DNA of 64,000 nt from Dolomedes plantarius (taxonomy: Eukaryota > Arthropoda > Arachnida > Araneae > Dolomedidae): the NCBI GenBank assembly GCA_907164885.2, contig OU015503.1, positions 63,733,222 through 63,797,221 of the forward strand, in the 5' to 3' direction. The translations under genes and the position numbers were made by a program. The notes beneath the pieces are model-generated. The model was given only the letters and a program-made list of their open reading frames with translations. It was not told the origin of the DNA and ran no database searches. Shown here one piece after another: positions 1-12,038 of the stretch; the first letter of the stretch is position 1; every line of letters starts with the position of its first letter.

Positions 1-617
1 ATCTCTCTGGGTGGATACAAGCCCATATGTTTACGGAGATGGCCCATACCATCAAGAAGCATCGTGCATCTTCTGTTAAGGTCATTCAACGATGACACAT
101 TCTGAGAACTTTGGAATCGTTGTGTGATGTTGCCTACGCTGGGCTTATTCTGTGTGCAACTAGAGCCAAAGCTGAGTTTTATATTTGCGACTTTTGTCAC
201 CCAAAAGGAAGTTTTTTTTATTTAAATAATATTAGATGATCCAACTGTTTCAAGAATATTATTTTCTTTCTTTCCCTTTTTCTTTTGAACAACTTTTCTC
301 TTTTTTAATTTCAAGCTATTCACTAACTAGATAAAGTTTTGTTTGTAAAAAAGGTGGGGGTCCATATTACCCTCACTTCTGGTCACCTGCAAGTTTTGAC
401 TTTTTTTTCACTTATGAGATTGTATACATCTTAAAATTGACTTTAACGGCAACTACTCTGAAGTATGTTTAGATGATGAGTTATGGAAGAGGTTTAGAAC
501 CCCCAAATATGAAAATCAGTCTTGGTTGACCACAATGAGCCAAAAACAAAAGGGAGGGTCCATAATCCAACCCTTCTCCCCTCTCTATCTGTATATATAA
601 TATATATATAAGTTAAA
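1..617. other. No gene recognised
   Basis: AT-rich sequence without a convincing open frame. It ends in a short (TA) stretch just before the candidate LTR. I see nothing that I can name. Confidence 0.5.
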
Positions 618-621
618 TTCG

Positions 622-1062
622 TGTGTCACGGCATCGACGAGGAAGGTCAGACTTAAGTTGCCGCTGTGCTCATGCAAGTCTTTCTAGGCCAGGCAATATC
701 TCCCTTGTCTTCGCTCCAGCGTCACTCTGAATAACTTAATCTTTGAATCACTGACTTTTATTAACTCCCGCTCGTCGACTTTATATATCTTCGCTGAACA
801 TTCTCGAAAGTTCTGGAACAACTCCGCCTTTCTTTATTCAGTTACGATCCAGACGACAAGGTGCCTCCGGTCGGCAACTTCCCTTTTGGTAGCTGACGAA
901 CCGTTATGTGAGCTGTCGGTCGCACTTCCGGCCACTATGTCGCAAGGCGACAGTCTGTCTGCAGCCGTCCAAATCAATTATGTGCACAAACTGCGCGTTG
1001 ATTGGTCTTCCCGGAATTTCTATACACGAAAGTTCACTATTGTACGGAGTCGTTACATTGCA
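622..1062 (-). mobile_element. Candidate solo LTR (Gypsy-like)
   Basis: A 441-bp island clearly richer in G+C than its surroundings. On the minus strand it starts TGCAATGTAACGAC and ends CGTGACACA, so it has the TG...CA ends of an LTR. The 4-bp sequence TTCG stands directly on both sides (618-621 and 1063-1066), as a TSD would. Read on the minus strand, AATAAA occurs twice near the middle (around 833-838 and 757-765), where the R region of an LTR would lie. No internal retrotransposon sequence follows on either side, so a solo LTR formed by recombination is the simplest reading. A 4-bp TSD can arise by chance, and open frames inside (about 60-86 codons) look like shadows. Confidence 0.45.
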
Positions 1063-3130
1063 TTCGCTCAGCTCAGTGTCAACCCACACTGTTAAAAAAA
1101 AACAAAAAAAAACGTTTCAGGGTGTACTGTTTCTGAGTAGCGAATTGATCTTTTTTGGGTATCCATAGTTGTATCTTAAACATGATGGGGTGAGAAGCTA
1201 AGTAGTACAAGTGACAATTCCATCATTTTGAGGAAAATGCAGTTTAGAGTTAAAACCTTATGCTATAATCCCTGAAACTCCCAAGTCTGTATAATGCTTA
1301 TATTATGGTTCTAGAGTATATAACGTGAATATTGAGCAAAGTGCTTTGAAATAATTAATTCCTTACTACTATTTATCATTTTTTAATGATAACAAGTGTC
1401 ACTTGTACCCCCTTGCCTTCTAAAGGTAAATAAGTAGTGGTGATAATCAGTGTACAGAATGTCAAACAAGAAGAGTTTATTAAATTAAATTTACAGTCTT
1501 TATTGGTATTCTGAATAAAAATCACTTAATTTGTACAATAAACTTCTTTTGGTGATGATGTAGGAAATTATTGAACAACTTAACTACGAATTTGTGGTTG
1601 AATTTCTCAATAATTTCTATACCATCACCTTAAGAAGTTTGTTACTGCGCAAATTAAGTGATTTTTATCCAGAGTCACTGTCCAAAATAAAATCTTCTTC
1701 CAAAGCTTCTGGGGATCGTATTTTTATCATCACCAGAGCGGGCGGTCACAGCTCCGCCGCTCTCCTGCGTGGCGGTCGTTCTATTTTACAAACTTGTTGT
1801 GAATTATAAAAAAGGTGGATACACGGACGGAATAACTGAAGCAATTCCTGCAAATCTTTGTACTAGTTTGCCTTTATTCCAGGCGCATTTGTATCTTTGG
1901 GGCTGTCGCGCTCTTCCTTGTCACAGCTTCATGTGTATACAGAGAAGGAATGAGAGTGTTGAATGATTCTTGTAAAAACAGTGAGAAGGGATCTGACCTT
2001 AGAAACCTTAACCTTTGCATGTATAGATTTTTACTAGCTCACTTCTACCCAGACTTGGGTGGCATATAATTTGAAGTGGCACTCTAAATGAATTCTGATG
2101 AAAACACAGTTTATACATGAAACATGTTTATTGAATTCGGTTGCACATATAGAATTGCTTTTACAGCACTAAGCCATGCGTACTACTTGTACGGAATATA
2201 TATATTAACATTCAAATAGAAATACACATTTCAAATACTCACAAACCAGCAGTACTGCCACGTAAACTTTGGGCCCCTAAGCACTAGCGCAGGATAGCAC
2301 TCGAGCTGCATACCCTCGTAGCTCCCTCTCGCTTATCTATCAACCTTAACAACCTTTTTCAACCTTTAACAACCTTTTTTAACCCTAACAACCTAACAAC
2401 CCTTTTTTATTAATGACCGCTGCTATGGTATTTATACTAAGCGCGTATGCCGAAATTAGCATATCTCAAGCAGCTTCTTTAATTCATTCACTCAAAAGTT
2501 CGATTCTAGTGAATCGAATCTTGTGTATACCTTACACATTTTTCGAATCCCTTTGACTGTTTCAGCGTAGTGTTCTTCTGAACAGTCTAAGGAGATGAAC
2601 TCTTCACTTTCCATGATTACCACCGAAAATCTCTTGGACGATATAGCGACTATTTCCATCAATCTTGGGGCTAATGACACCGACCATTTTGTCGCATTGG
2701 TTGTGGAAGTGTCCAGACATAAGGTACTTATGGCTACTGTTCAATATATTGTGGTTTTAAACTATAAACAACCAGAACTTGACCGTGCACCGCTTTTACC
2801 TTGGCCCCCCTGCATTGTCATCAAACTATGGTTATTTTTTTTACAGTTTCCGGATAGATTTTTGATCAAAATTTAACACGCAAGAAAGCATCTCTCCTAC
2901 AACCTTGACCGCCTGGCCCAATGCCACCTTTACATGGAGGCCCTGTCAGTCCTCAGGTTGTATACGGAAAATAGCCCAGTCAAATTAGCTCCAAAAATGG
3001 CGGCGAATCATGCATTAAATGGAGGGTTTCTAATATTTTCAGGAATGTGTAGGGGGGTGGTCTCTGAACAACGCCCAAAGTCCCCTCGATTTCAGGCGCC
3101 GCGGGGGCCTATTATATAATTACCTATATA
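1063..3130. other. No gene recognised; one foldback inside
   Basis: Mostly unique-looking AT-rich sequence. It contains the foldback listed at 1508-1676 and a degenerate AACCTT-rich stretch at about 2340-2410. Short open frames of 60-93 codons show no recognisable domain. Confidence 0.45.
1508..1676. repeat. Foldback (two ~75-bp inverted arms)
   Basis: The left arm (about 1508-1577) and right arm (about 1597-1676) are reverse complements at roughly 85% by eye. Both carry the motif AAAATCACTTAATTTG at their outer part. The loop is about 20 bp. This is the shape of a small foldback MITE or a decayed inverted duplication. I found no TSD. Confidence 0.6.
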
Positions 3131-3134
3131 TATT

Positions 3135-4190
3135 CTATTACAGAATAAGAGGTATTAATTTTCTTTTGCAAATTAATACCCTGTCCTAATGTACACGAAA
3201 CAATAATTCATATATAACCGTTTACTGTATGTCTGAACTTATTAAGAGCCAGAACTACGTATTTACAATAAAAATGTATTATGAGCTCATAATAATCCAG
3301 ATATAACAGTGAACTGTTTCGTTTTTGTTTCTAACTGTTAGCTCCAAAGAGAAATCAAAAGGTGAGAAGTTAGAGATTTTTTAAAAGAAATTTAATACAG
3401 AACGAAAGGGCATTGATTTTGTTTTGTAAATTATTACCCTCATTTAATATACACGGTGCAATTATTCATATATATTCGTTTACTGTTAAATTTGATTTAT
3501 TAAGATCTAATACTGATTATTTACGATAAAAAGGTATTATTGAGATCGGAATAATTAGATTAAATTATAAACGGCTTTGTTTGGGTTCTGACTTTTGACT
3601 CCAAAGCGAAATCAAACAAGGGAGAAGTTGGAGAATTTTAAAAGGAAACTTAATTCAGAGCGAAAGATTATTAATTTTCTTTGTAAATTATTACTCTCTT
3701 GTATTACAAAACGCAACAGTAATTCATGTATACCGTTTCTCGTTATATATGAATTATTACGAGCTTAATAATACATACTTACCTATCTAAATGTATAATT
3801 GAGCTCATGATAATTCAGAATATAACAGAAAACAGTTTTGAATGGTTTATAATTGTTGGCCTCAAAGCAAAATGAAAAGAACTAGCGAAATGAAAAAGGT
3901 GGGATATTGGAAATTTTTAGAAGAAATTTAATATAGAGCGAGCTGCGGTAGTAATTTTGTTTTGTAAATTAATACCGTCTTGTAAAATACACATTATAAT
4001 AATTCATGTATAATCGTTACTGTTATATCTGAATTTTTATAACCTAATATCATACATTTACGATAAAAACGTATATCTCATGCTTTAATTTTGTAGATAT
4101 ACCAGTAAAACTATTTCATATGAATTCTAAATTTCGGTGGTCAAACCTAAATCAAAAAGGTAAGAAGATGGAGATTTTTTAGAGCTAAAG
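3135..4190. repeat. Diverged tandem array, monomer ~260 bp, about 4 copies
   Basis: A block with TTTGTAAATTAATACC, then an ATTCATATATA-like stretch and a GAGCTCATAAT-like stretch, recurs at about 3155, 3414, 3670 and 3950. Spacing is 256-280 bp. Copies differ by many substitutions and small indels, so the array is old. No open frame is conserved among copies. Confidence 0.7.
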
Positions 4191-4703
4191 AAAATTATAC
4201 TGTGCAAGATGGGAGGACAAATAATTAGTTCAATCACAAAATAATTATAAAGATTAATGAAAGAAACTGTGAACTTATGCACAAAATTCCCAAGCTCCAA
4301 ATCCTTTATCGAAAATTAAAATTTTTGTTCAAGCATGAAATTAGTACAAAAGGAGTTTTCTTTATAAATCGAATGTAAGCAGAAATACCTTTGATATATT
4401 CAGTGTCCTCAGTTCCAAAATGAAAGCTAAAAGCTAGTTCACATAAAAAAGAAACAAAAACGAGATGAAGCAATAATGGTTATTTTACTAGGATTCTCAA
4501 GAACAATTAGAAAAAAGAAGGAAAAGAATGAATAAAAACTAAGTTATGTCAGAGAAATCGCCCGAGGTCTGTTTATGGATAAAAAAATAGCATCTCAATG
4601 GCATGTAATAATTGTTAGTTGAAGATAGGAGAATATGAGACATATTTTTCAGGAAAAATTCAAAGTAAAAGTTATTTTGTCTTTATATCAATGACATTAG
4701 CTT

Positions 4704-4761
<58 letters not shown>
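4191..4761. other. No gene; ends in (TA)n
   Basis: AT-rich sequence without a recognisable feature. From about 4705 it becomes a (TA)n microsatellite that runs directly into the 3' end of the Helitron-like copy at 4762. Confidence 0.5.
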
Positions 4762-4762
<1 letters not shown>

Positions 4763-5459
4763 TAGCTGAAAACCCGCGATTCGCTACGGAGTACATTCAA
4801 ATTAAATACAACGGTCAACGTATGCAATTTATGCCAAAAATAAATATATATATTTATATAAATGCGATGATCAATGTATACAATTGATGTAAAATATCTA
4901 TCTATCTATATATATATATTTATAAAAATAAATCGTAAGGGATATGCATTTTTTTTGGATAATATCCAATCGTCTGCTGCATTAGAAAAAGACAAATTTT
5001 TTTTTTTCGTATTTAGTTGTTATGCACGTGACGATAAATTTATTGAAAGTACCAGAAAAAGAAATCACGTGCTATCAGCATTTAATAAATTTAAATTCTA
5101 AAAAATTGAATCTTTAAAAATTCACCAAAATCAGGAATGGATGGTAAAAAATTCGAAAACAAATTTCATTTTGAAGGAACTTGTATGATTTTTCTCGTGA
5201 TATAAATTTTATAACCCTCAATACATTATTTAAATGCAAACGTAAAAAAAAGTTTTAAAAAAATCTTTAAAAATTTAATTTAAAAAAATCTAAGAAGAAT
5301 GTTTGAAAAATCTTTCTTAGTGCACCCCTACACTATTCGAAGAATCGCCATGCAAATTTCAGCCCTTTAGGTCCAGCGGTTTGGTCTGTGCGTTGTATGT
5401 CATGCTCAGTCAGTCAGTGAATGAATGAGTCAGTTACGGAACTGTTTTATATATATAGA
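4762..5459 (-). mobile_element. Helitron-like element, family A, non-autonomous
   Basis: On the minus strand the copy begins TCTATATATAAAACAGTTCC with GACT-type repeats (5459 downward) and ends ...GGTTTTCAGCTAG (4762). A 5' TC start, a 3' CTAG end and a small GC-rich hairpin (GCG..CGC) about 10 bp before CTAG are the established marks of Helitrons. The ~700-bp interior has no open frame of note. The family recurs at 6904, 12039, 12712, 31063, 37570, 41173 and 59948. The 3' end abuts a (TA)n tract. Confidence 0.75.
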
Positions 5460-5909
5460 TATAATATAATATAATATATATATATATATATACATTGATT
5501 GTTCTCTTTTTTCCTGGGTTCGTTAGGATTGAATAAAAACTCTTCAGAATCAGCACACAAAATTAAATTTAACATTCTGTAAATTCTTCACATGCATAAG
5601 CAAATTTAAACAGAAAACACACAACAACTGCCCTCTATACATCAGAAAACTCAAAAAACACAAGTCAGGATACTAGAGTCTTCAGTACAATACACTAACG
5701 CACTTTCAACACATTCAATTCTCAGTAGAAAATAACTGAGTTCCAATGGCAATGTCAGGTATATTTACAGATTCTCAAAGCGTCCCCTATCGGTCAGGTA
5801 GCTAAATATCCCTAGAAGCTTACAGAAAGGTCTAGACGGCAAATTAGAGACTGGTGACCAAAATAAGTCACCAAATTTGGCTAGATTACCATAGACTCGT
5901 AAAATTCGT

Positions 5910-5948
<39 letters not shown>

Positions 5949-6521
5949 TAAAGATACACACACACACATATATAATTATATATATATATATATATATTAA
6001 AATACTGGTACGAAAGGTTCTGCGATGATAACTGGGGAATTTAAATCAAGAAATTGAATACCGTCCATGGAATATTACAACTCCAGTGCCAAATGATTTC
6101 TGACAAATTCAAAAATATGATATTATGATATTTCTCCGAAAATAACTTTGAATAATCAATCAATAGTTATAGTTTCCATAATACAATTGTATTATAGAAG
6201 TAATAGAACATAGAAATATTTTATGGTATCATACAAACGTCACTGCATATTCTGCGTAAAACCTTTGACAGCTCCAAATGACAAAACAAAAATTTCAATA
6301 AAATACTGAACTTCCACCGCATAGAAAAGTTGAAAATCAATGAATGGCTATAGTAATATTTCGGCATAACAACGCATAATATTAGTGATTTCGAAGGACC
6401 TTTAAAATTTTGTTCTTTGGTTTACTGTGGATAATATCAAATGTTTCGCCAAAATTTATTTAATTTATACTGCATTTGAGTGGTGATTTTTTCCTGACAA
6501 GTGTCTAATAGCATATTTTTA
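5460..6521. other. No gene recognised
   Basis: AT-rich sequence with two short (TA)n tracts at about 5915-5944 and 5974-5996. No domain or repeat that I recognise. Confidence 0.5.
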
Positions 6522-6531
6522 AATATATATA

Positions 6532-6900
6532 GAGGGCGCGGTGGCCCAGTTAGTAAGAGCATCGGCCCAGTGTCTGAACGTCCGTGATTCGATGCTCGTC
6601 GCTGAAAATCCACAGCGGTATTCATTTATTGTGGAGCGGGGATTGTAAAATAGGGCGTGGCTACAATGTCCTCCAGTTCTCAAATTTTACCTCTGGAGTT
6701 GCGGGGTCAAGTGTTCAGGTCTCGTCCTTTGACTCGGTTCAAAATTAGGGGACCGATGTTCTTCGAGGTCAAGTTAGACTTCAGTCCTAGTGTACCTCGC
6801 CTTAAAGTGAAGCTGCTTATTTTGCTAGATTTGAGGATCTAGGTCCTTTGGACTTGTGTATGCTACACCAAGAGGATTGGAAACAACAACAACAACAATC
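6532..6900 (+). mobile_element. tRNA-derived SINE with (AAC)n tail
   Basis: The head (about 6535-6605) is tRNA-like: an A-box-like GTGGCCCAGTTAGT and a B-box-like GTGATTCGATGCTC lie about 50 bp apart, the usual RNA polymerase III internal promoter spacing. The body shows no open frame. It ends in (AAC)n at about 6882-6897. AATATATATA flanks it on both sides (6522-6531 and 6901-6910), which fits a ~10-bp TSD, although low-complexity sequence weakens that point. It seems to have landed in the TA-rich 5' end of the Helitron copy that follows. Confidence 0.7.
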
Positions 6901-6903
6901 AAT

Positions 6904-7599
6904 ATATATATATATAAAACAGTTCCGTAACTGACTCATTCATTCACTGACTGACTGACTGACTGAAATACACCGCACATACCAAACCGCTGGACCTAAA
7001 GGGCTGAAATTTGTATGGCGATTCTTCTAATAGTGTAGGGTGCACTAAGAATTTTTCAAAAATTCTTCTTAGATTTTTTTAAATTAAATTTTTAAGCTGT
7101 TTTTTAAACTTTTTTACGTTTGCATTTAAATATACATTGAGGGTTATAAAATTTATATCATGAGAAAGATCATAAAAATTCCTTCAAAATGAATTTTTTT
7201 CGAATTTTTACCTCATTTCCTGATTTTTGGGTGAATTTTTAAAGATTAATTTTTAGAATTTCATTATTAATGCTGATCACGTGATTTCTTTTTCTGGTAC
7301 TTTCAATAAATTTATCGTTCACCGTGCGTAACAACTAAATAGACAAAAAAATATTTTTTTCTCTTCTAATGCAGCAGGCGATTGCGATATTATCCCAAAA
7401 AAAAAGCATATCCCTTCCGATTGTTTTATAATATATATATATATATATATATAGAGATAGATATATTTTACATCAAATTGTATGCATTGATCATCGCATT
7501 TTATTATAAATATATATATTTATTTTTCTGCATAATTGCATACGTGACCTTGTATTTAATTTGAATGTACTCCGTAGCGAATCGCGGGTTTTCAGCTAG
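6904..7599 (+). mobile_element. Helitron-like element, family A, non-autonomous
   Basis: Same family as 4762-5459 but on the plus strand. The 5' end has TATATAAAACAGTTCCGTAA and GACT repeats, the 3' end reads TTTTCAGCTAG (CTAG 7596-7599). The TC start is obscured by the SINE inserted in the TA-rich 5' edge. Confidence 0.75.
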
Positions 7600-7659
7600 A
7601 TAACATATATATATATATACCAATCTGAAAACATTTCGTTGAAACTTTACGGCAACACA

Positions 7660-8740
7660 GATCATCAGGTTCTGCGGTAGGTGCAGTAGCGACTTGACGT
7701 GGCAGTTATAGTTCTCTTGCTATCAGTCGGGAATGTGTCTCGGCACCTGCCAGTGCGTCCAAATTGAAGTGCGTGATTAATCCCGTTTCCTGCGGAGCAA
7801 AAGGTTGTGATTGCACCTGTATTTACGGCAGTTGCACGAAGTGAATGGTGATAACACAACATTGCGCCAAGCTGTCGCCAAGGGCTATCTCTCATTCGCG
7901 AATGGCTGTACAATTATCGATGATTAAATTCTTCAACTTCGCCGACAGATGAGAAACGTTGCAAGCGTGAATGAACTCATTCTTCAAAACAGACTTGCTA
8001 CAGTAGACGAGATCGTCTCGTCAATTGACTGACCAACACAAAGTGCAATGATTGAAAGTGCTCTAGCATTTTTGGGACTTTGTCAACAGGAAGGATTTGT
8101 CTTTGGGAACTAAATCGGGACCTGTGACGAGACTTGGGTTCATCATTTCGCACCTGAAATGAACGCATCTTTCCTCAAAAAGAAATGCCGATGAGTTCCA
8201 TTCCGCAGGTGAATGGTGATGCTGGCGAGTTTTCCGATAGATAAAGGTGAAGTGCATAACGGATTCTTGCCGAAGGGTGTCACATTGAATGCAGCGTCTA
8301 TTGTGATTCCCTGAGGTGCTTGCGAAATTCGCTTAAAAATCGACGACCTGATAAACTTTCAAAAGGCATTGTGCAATTACATGACAATGCGAGACATGGT
8401 AAACATTCAAAAGGCACCTGTGCTCTTGCATGACAATGCGCAGACCTGGTAACCTTTCAAAAGGCATTGAGCTCTTGCATGTCAATGCGAAACCGCATGC
8501 GACGACTCTAACAAGGTAGCTTTTGAAAAAGTTTAAGGGAGAAGGTGTGGATCTTCCGCTATGGACTTGACATGTTTGGTCCCATGAAACAAGAACTTGA
8601 AAAGTGACGATATCACTCGGATGAAGAGGTAAAAGATGAGACCCCAAGAATGGTTATATCACACTGGACCGGCAATTCTTCGTAGATTACATTGAAAAAC
8701 TGGTGCCACGCCTCAACAAATTTAAAATAAAGGATGTGCT
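7660..8740 (+). pseudogene. Decayed mariner transposase
   Basis: Conceptual translation in shifting frames gives the parts of a mariner transposase in order. They are an N-terminal helix-turn-helix stretch (DNTTLRQAVAKGYLSFANG, about 7838-7895), a second DNA-binding stretch (DENVASVNEL near 7949-7978), the catalytic block CDETWVHHFAPEMN near 8117-8160 (first Asp), LHDNA near 8379-8393 (second Asp), and a C-terminal HSDEEV-like relic near 8610. Many stops and frameshifts make it non-functional. Mariner transposases cut and paste DNA at TA sites in the nucleus. An oddity is a local triplication around the LHDNA codons (8335-8500). No terminal inverted repeats are clear. Confidence 0.75.
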
Positions 8741-8829
8741 TACGTCGAGATATAGAATATGTATTATACTTTTATGTTTACTAAATCTTTGCTCTTAGTT
8801 TCAACCCTGTTTTGTTTTTTTCAACGATG

Positions 8830-9227
8830 AGCAACTAACTTTTTGACTGGCCCTTGCATATACAGTGAAACTTCTCTATGGCAGCCAGTGATGGTCTGAA
8901 AAAAAGTGGTCGTTTTCAAGGTGGCCCGGGTTTCCTCCATAAATATATTGGCCATATATATGTATATATATCTATATATAATATATATATATATATATAA
9001 TATAATATTCATATATATATATATATATATACTATATATATAATATATATAATATATATATATATTATTATATATATATCTATATAATATATCTATATAC
9101 ATATAAACATATACATATACCTATACATTATATATATATATATAATATATCATTATATATATATATATATACATTATATATATATATATATATAATACTA
9201 TAATATACATCTACATTATATATAATA
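8830..9227. other. Possible pogo-like end, then TA-rich sequence
   Basis: At about 8862 the sequence ACAGTGAAACTTCTC resembles the ends of pogo/Tigger-type elements, but no matching second end is visible. The rest (about 8950-9225) is an imperfect TA-rich microsatellite. Confidence 0.3.
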
Positions 9228-10380
9228 GGTGGTTATCAAAATAATGAAACGTTAAAAACTCATGAAAATCTTTATTAATACGGTGCCAGCATCACATTTG
9301 TCAGGCAATCCCACCTGATTCACCTTGGCAGTTGGGTTTATACAAGTCATGAATAGTGGTGAGAATATATTATACCATCTTCAGGGAAAAACATGTTGAA
9401 AGTTCCTGTAGAGATGCTGTGGTGGATATCGGTACCTGGTCTCTATCCGCTTATACAGATCACAGTGGTTGGATGATATATAGTCGGGGGGGATTGTTTA
9501 GGGCAAGATAAGTTATTTGACATATTTTTATGCTCTTCAACCAATACTTGATAGATTTCGCTGTATGTATAGGGGAATTATCATCATGGACAACGACATC
9601 TCCAGCAAGAAACAGTGTTTACACCATAGGATGGACTAGTGAGCTAAAATTTCGACATAGTCTTCCCATTCAATCTCCCTTTTAGTGGTTGAAATAGGGC
9701 CTGAAGAAAACCACGAAATGTCATCCCTAAACTCTGATAGATCTACTTCCATGATGGCAGTTAAGATGAGATAGCCATAATCTTACGCTTAGTGTATTGT
9801 TCTCCAGACTACGCACGTCCTGTTGCGAGGACAATGTTGACAATGATTCGTCGGACCAAATGCCCTTTTTCGACATATTACTCGGCCAGATTTCGCTCTC
9901 GTGGCACCATTGTGGACGATATTTTGTATTGGCATCTATTACAAGTGGTTTGGGATTAGTTACTCTTCCGTACAATGTCTTTGTTTGTGCAGTTCCCTTC
10001 CTTCTTCCTCAAATGGTTGGTACCGGAACATGCAGATGCAGATTGATCTCTTCGGTAATTTTGGTTTCAGTTGTTTTTCTTTCTCATGTCACATCCGCTT
10101 CATATCTCATTCGTCTATTTCATCAGCTCTCCCTTTCGTCCAGTATTCTGCTCGGCACAGGATGTTTTCTGTGCACTCTGTATGCTATCATGACTTTCGA
10201 TACCATAGCTCGAAAAACACCATTGGGCTGGGGTTGCAGTACAGATACTCCAATTTAAACACTCTCCAACAATTAGACTTTTCGCAAGGTCTGCAAGGTT
10301 TGACATTTTACGCCGTCCCCCGAAAAGCACGATGCCCTGAGCGCCATTACTGCTACCTGACAGTAGAATAATACATACAC
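9228..10380 (-). pseudogene. Decayed Tc1-family transposase and element end
   Basis: Read on the minus strand, an N-terminal stretch with MSNLADLAKSLIVGECL (about 10250-10310) is followed by the first catalytic block (IWSDESLSTL, around 9835-9862). Next come the second block (VVHDDNSPIHTA, around 9556-9596) and a relic of the third (YIIQPL), where Gln replaces the catalytic Glu and the following Trp codon is a stop. Several frameshifts and stops are present. The outer end at 9228 reads GGTGGTTATCAAAATAATG, a typical Tc1/mariner terminus, preceded by TA (9226-9227). I could not find the opposite terminal repeat. A long hydrophobic open frame on the plus strand (9797-10371) is antisense noise. 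Confidence 0.7.
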
Positions 10381-10998
10381 TATATTATATAAAAAAAACA
10401 CCGATGGCCAGACTTGTTTTTTAAGTGGACTACGAAGCACGTTCATAAGCACCACCTAATATTGATACGTGTTTCCATTATTTGTATAACCCACCTGTAT
10501 ATACATATATATGTGTATGTGTGTGTAAAATATGTAAAATTTTTCGTTAGTATTACATTGAATTTATTATTTTCCCACACTTGGAAGAATTCTGTGGCTT
10601 AGAACAGTTATTAATCCAAATAATTGAAATACTATCATAAATTTGGTGCGACATCGATTTATTTACTTCTAAATGAAAAGGAGATAAAATGCGTTTCATA
10701 TGAAAAGACAGAGACAACCAAGTTTACAAAATTATTCAAAGGCAATTTCCGCATTAGAATTTCGTTCTGGGCGCATGAAAAATATTGATAACTGTATGCA
10801 AGCGAGTTGCTAAAATTTGGGTTATTACAACGTGGGCAGTGAAAAGCGTGGGAACCCAGTTAATGGCACTAGACAAGAGGCTAACATGAGGTTAAATATT
10901 CTGAACAAAAGCTATCTGAGATAAACATCTTTAGACAAAAAGTTATAAATAAACCTATTAAAAATAACAAATTTCCCATAATAAATAACTCAATCCTG
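10381..10998. other. No gene recognised
   Basis: AT-rich sequence without a recognisable repeat or coding region. Confidence 0.5.
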
Positions 10999-11230
10999 GT
11001 GCATATATATATATATATATATATTAATATAATATATATTATATATATATTAATATATATATTATATATATATATATAATTTATATATATATAATATATA
11101 TATATTATAATATATATATAAATAATATATATATATATTATATATCTATAATATATATATATATATTAATATAATATATATATATTATATATATATATTA
11201 TAATATTATATTATATATAATATATATATA

Positions 11231-11270
<40 letters not shown>

Positions 11271-11330
11271 TTATTTATTTATTTTTTTAAATTGATTTAT
11301 ATATTTATATATATGTGTGTGTGTAAGTTT
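10999..11330. repeat. Imperfect (TA)n tract, ~300 bp
   Basis: TA dinucleotides interrupted by AA and TT steps, ending in ATTT repeats and a short GTGTGTGT run. Low-complexity DNA. Confidence 0.9.
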
Positions 11331-12038
11331 TCTAACCAAGCTGTATAGATAACCGGATATTTTTAAATACTCAAATAATAATTTTCAACATCTTGAGCAA
11401 TTTCATCTGTTCTTCTTTGCATTGTATTATTGCTCAAGGGAATGTGTTGTTAATATCAGACACTGGCTTGTGTAGCATAATTCCCTCACCTTACACTAAA
11501 AAAAATATAACAGAAAACGATTTGACTGATTTTGCACGTGGAAAGTCTTTGACGGAAAAGATAGAAGGTTGCGAATTCAGTGCCTCCGTGTCTCACCTAG
11601 TCATTTGAATTTCAGTTTGACAGAAGATTTGATGACTTTGGACAGATAAGATCTGTAGTCGATTAATTTTCATTCAAGAATAGGATCTAAAACTGGTTCC
11701 AAATTTTACTGGGAATACCGAAAGAAGGTAAATGTTTTGAAACTTTTGCCAGTTGAGAAATACTCCCTTCTTCCGTCATTTTGATTTAAAATTGTTCCAT
11801 GTTCAGAAACACCTATGCGTGCGAAAGAACCTTTTCCGTCATAGAACACAGTATGTCTAAGGAAACCAGGCTTACAGATAAAAATTGATCTCACCTCCTT
11901 CGTGTTTAATAATCCAAGATCAAAACCGATTTTTTCTGCCTTTGCTGCATCAAATGCCCATCCGCCATCATCTCATTAATTTTTTCTCTTATTTTTGATT
12001 GTTAAGAAAACTGATATTATGTTGTGTTTTGTATTCTA
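11331..12038. other. No gene recognised
   Basis: A frame of 71 codons on plus (11393-11608) and one of 62 codons on minus have no recognisable domain and I do not call them genes. Confidence 0.45.

Noticed and set aside
2335..2410. AACCTTTAACAACC repeats as an interstitial telomere (arthropod TTAGG)
   Set aside because: Only one or two AACCTAAC steps occur and the unit is irregular; no run of AACCT.
9797..10371. Two overlapping hydrophobic frames of 153 and 156 codons that look like a membrane protein
   Set aside because: They are antisense to a recognisable Tc1 transposase relic, which explains the sequence better.
10990..11330. Origin of replication or promoter because of extreme AT content
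   Set aside because: It is ordinary TA microsatellite; nothing else points to such a function.
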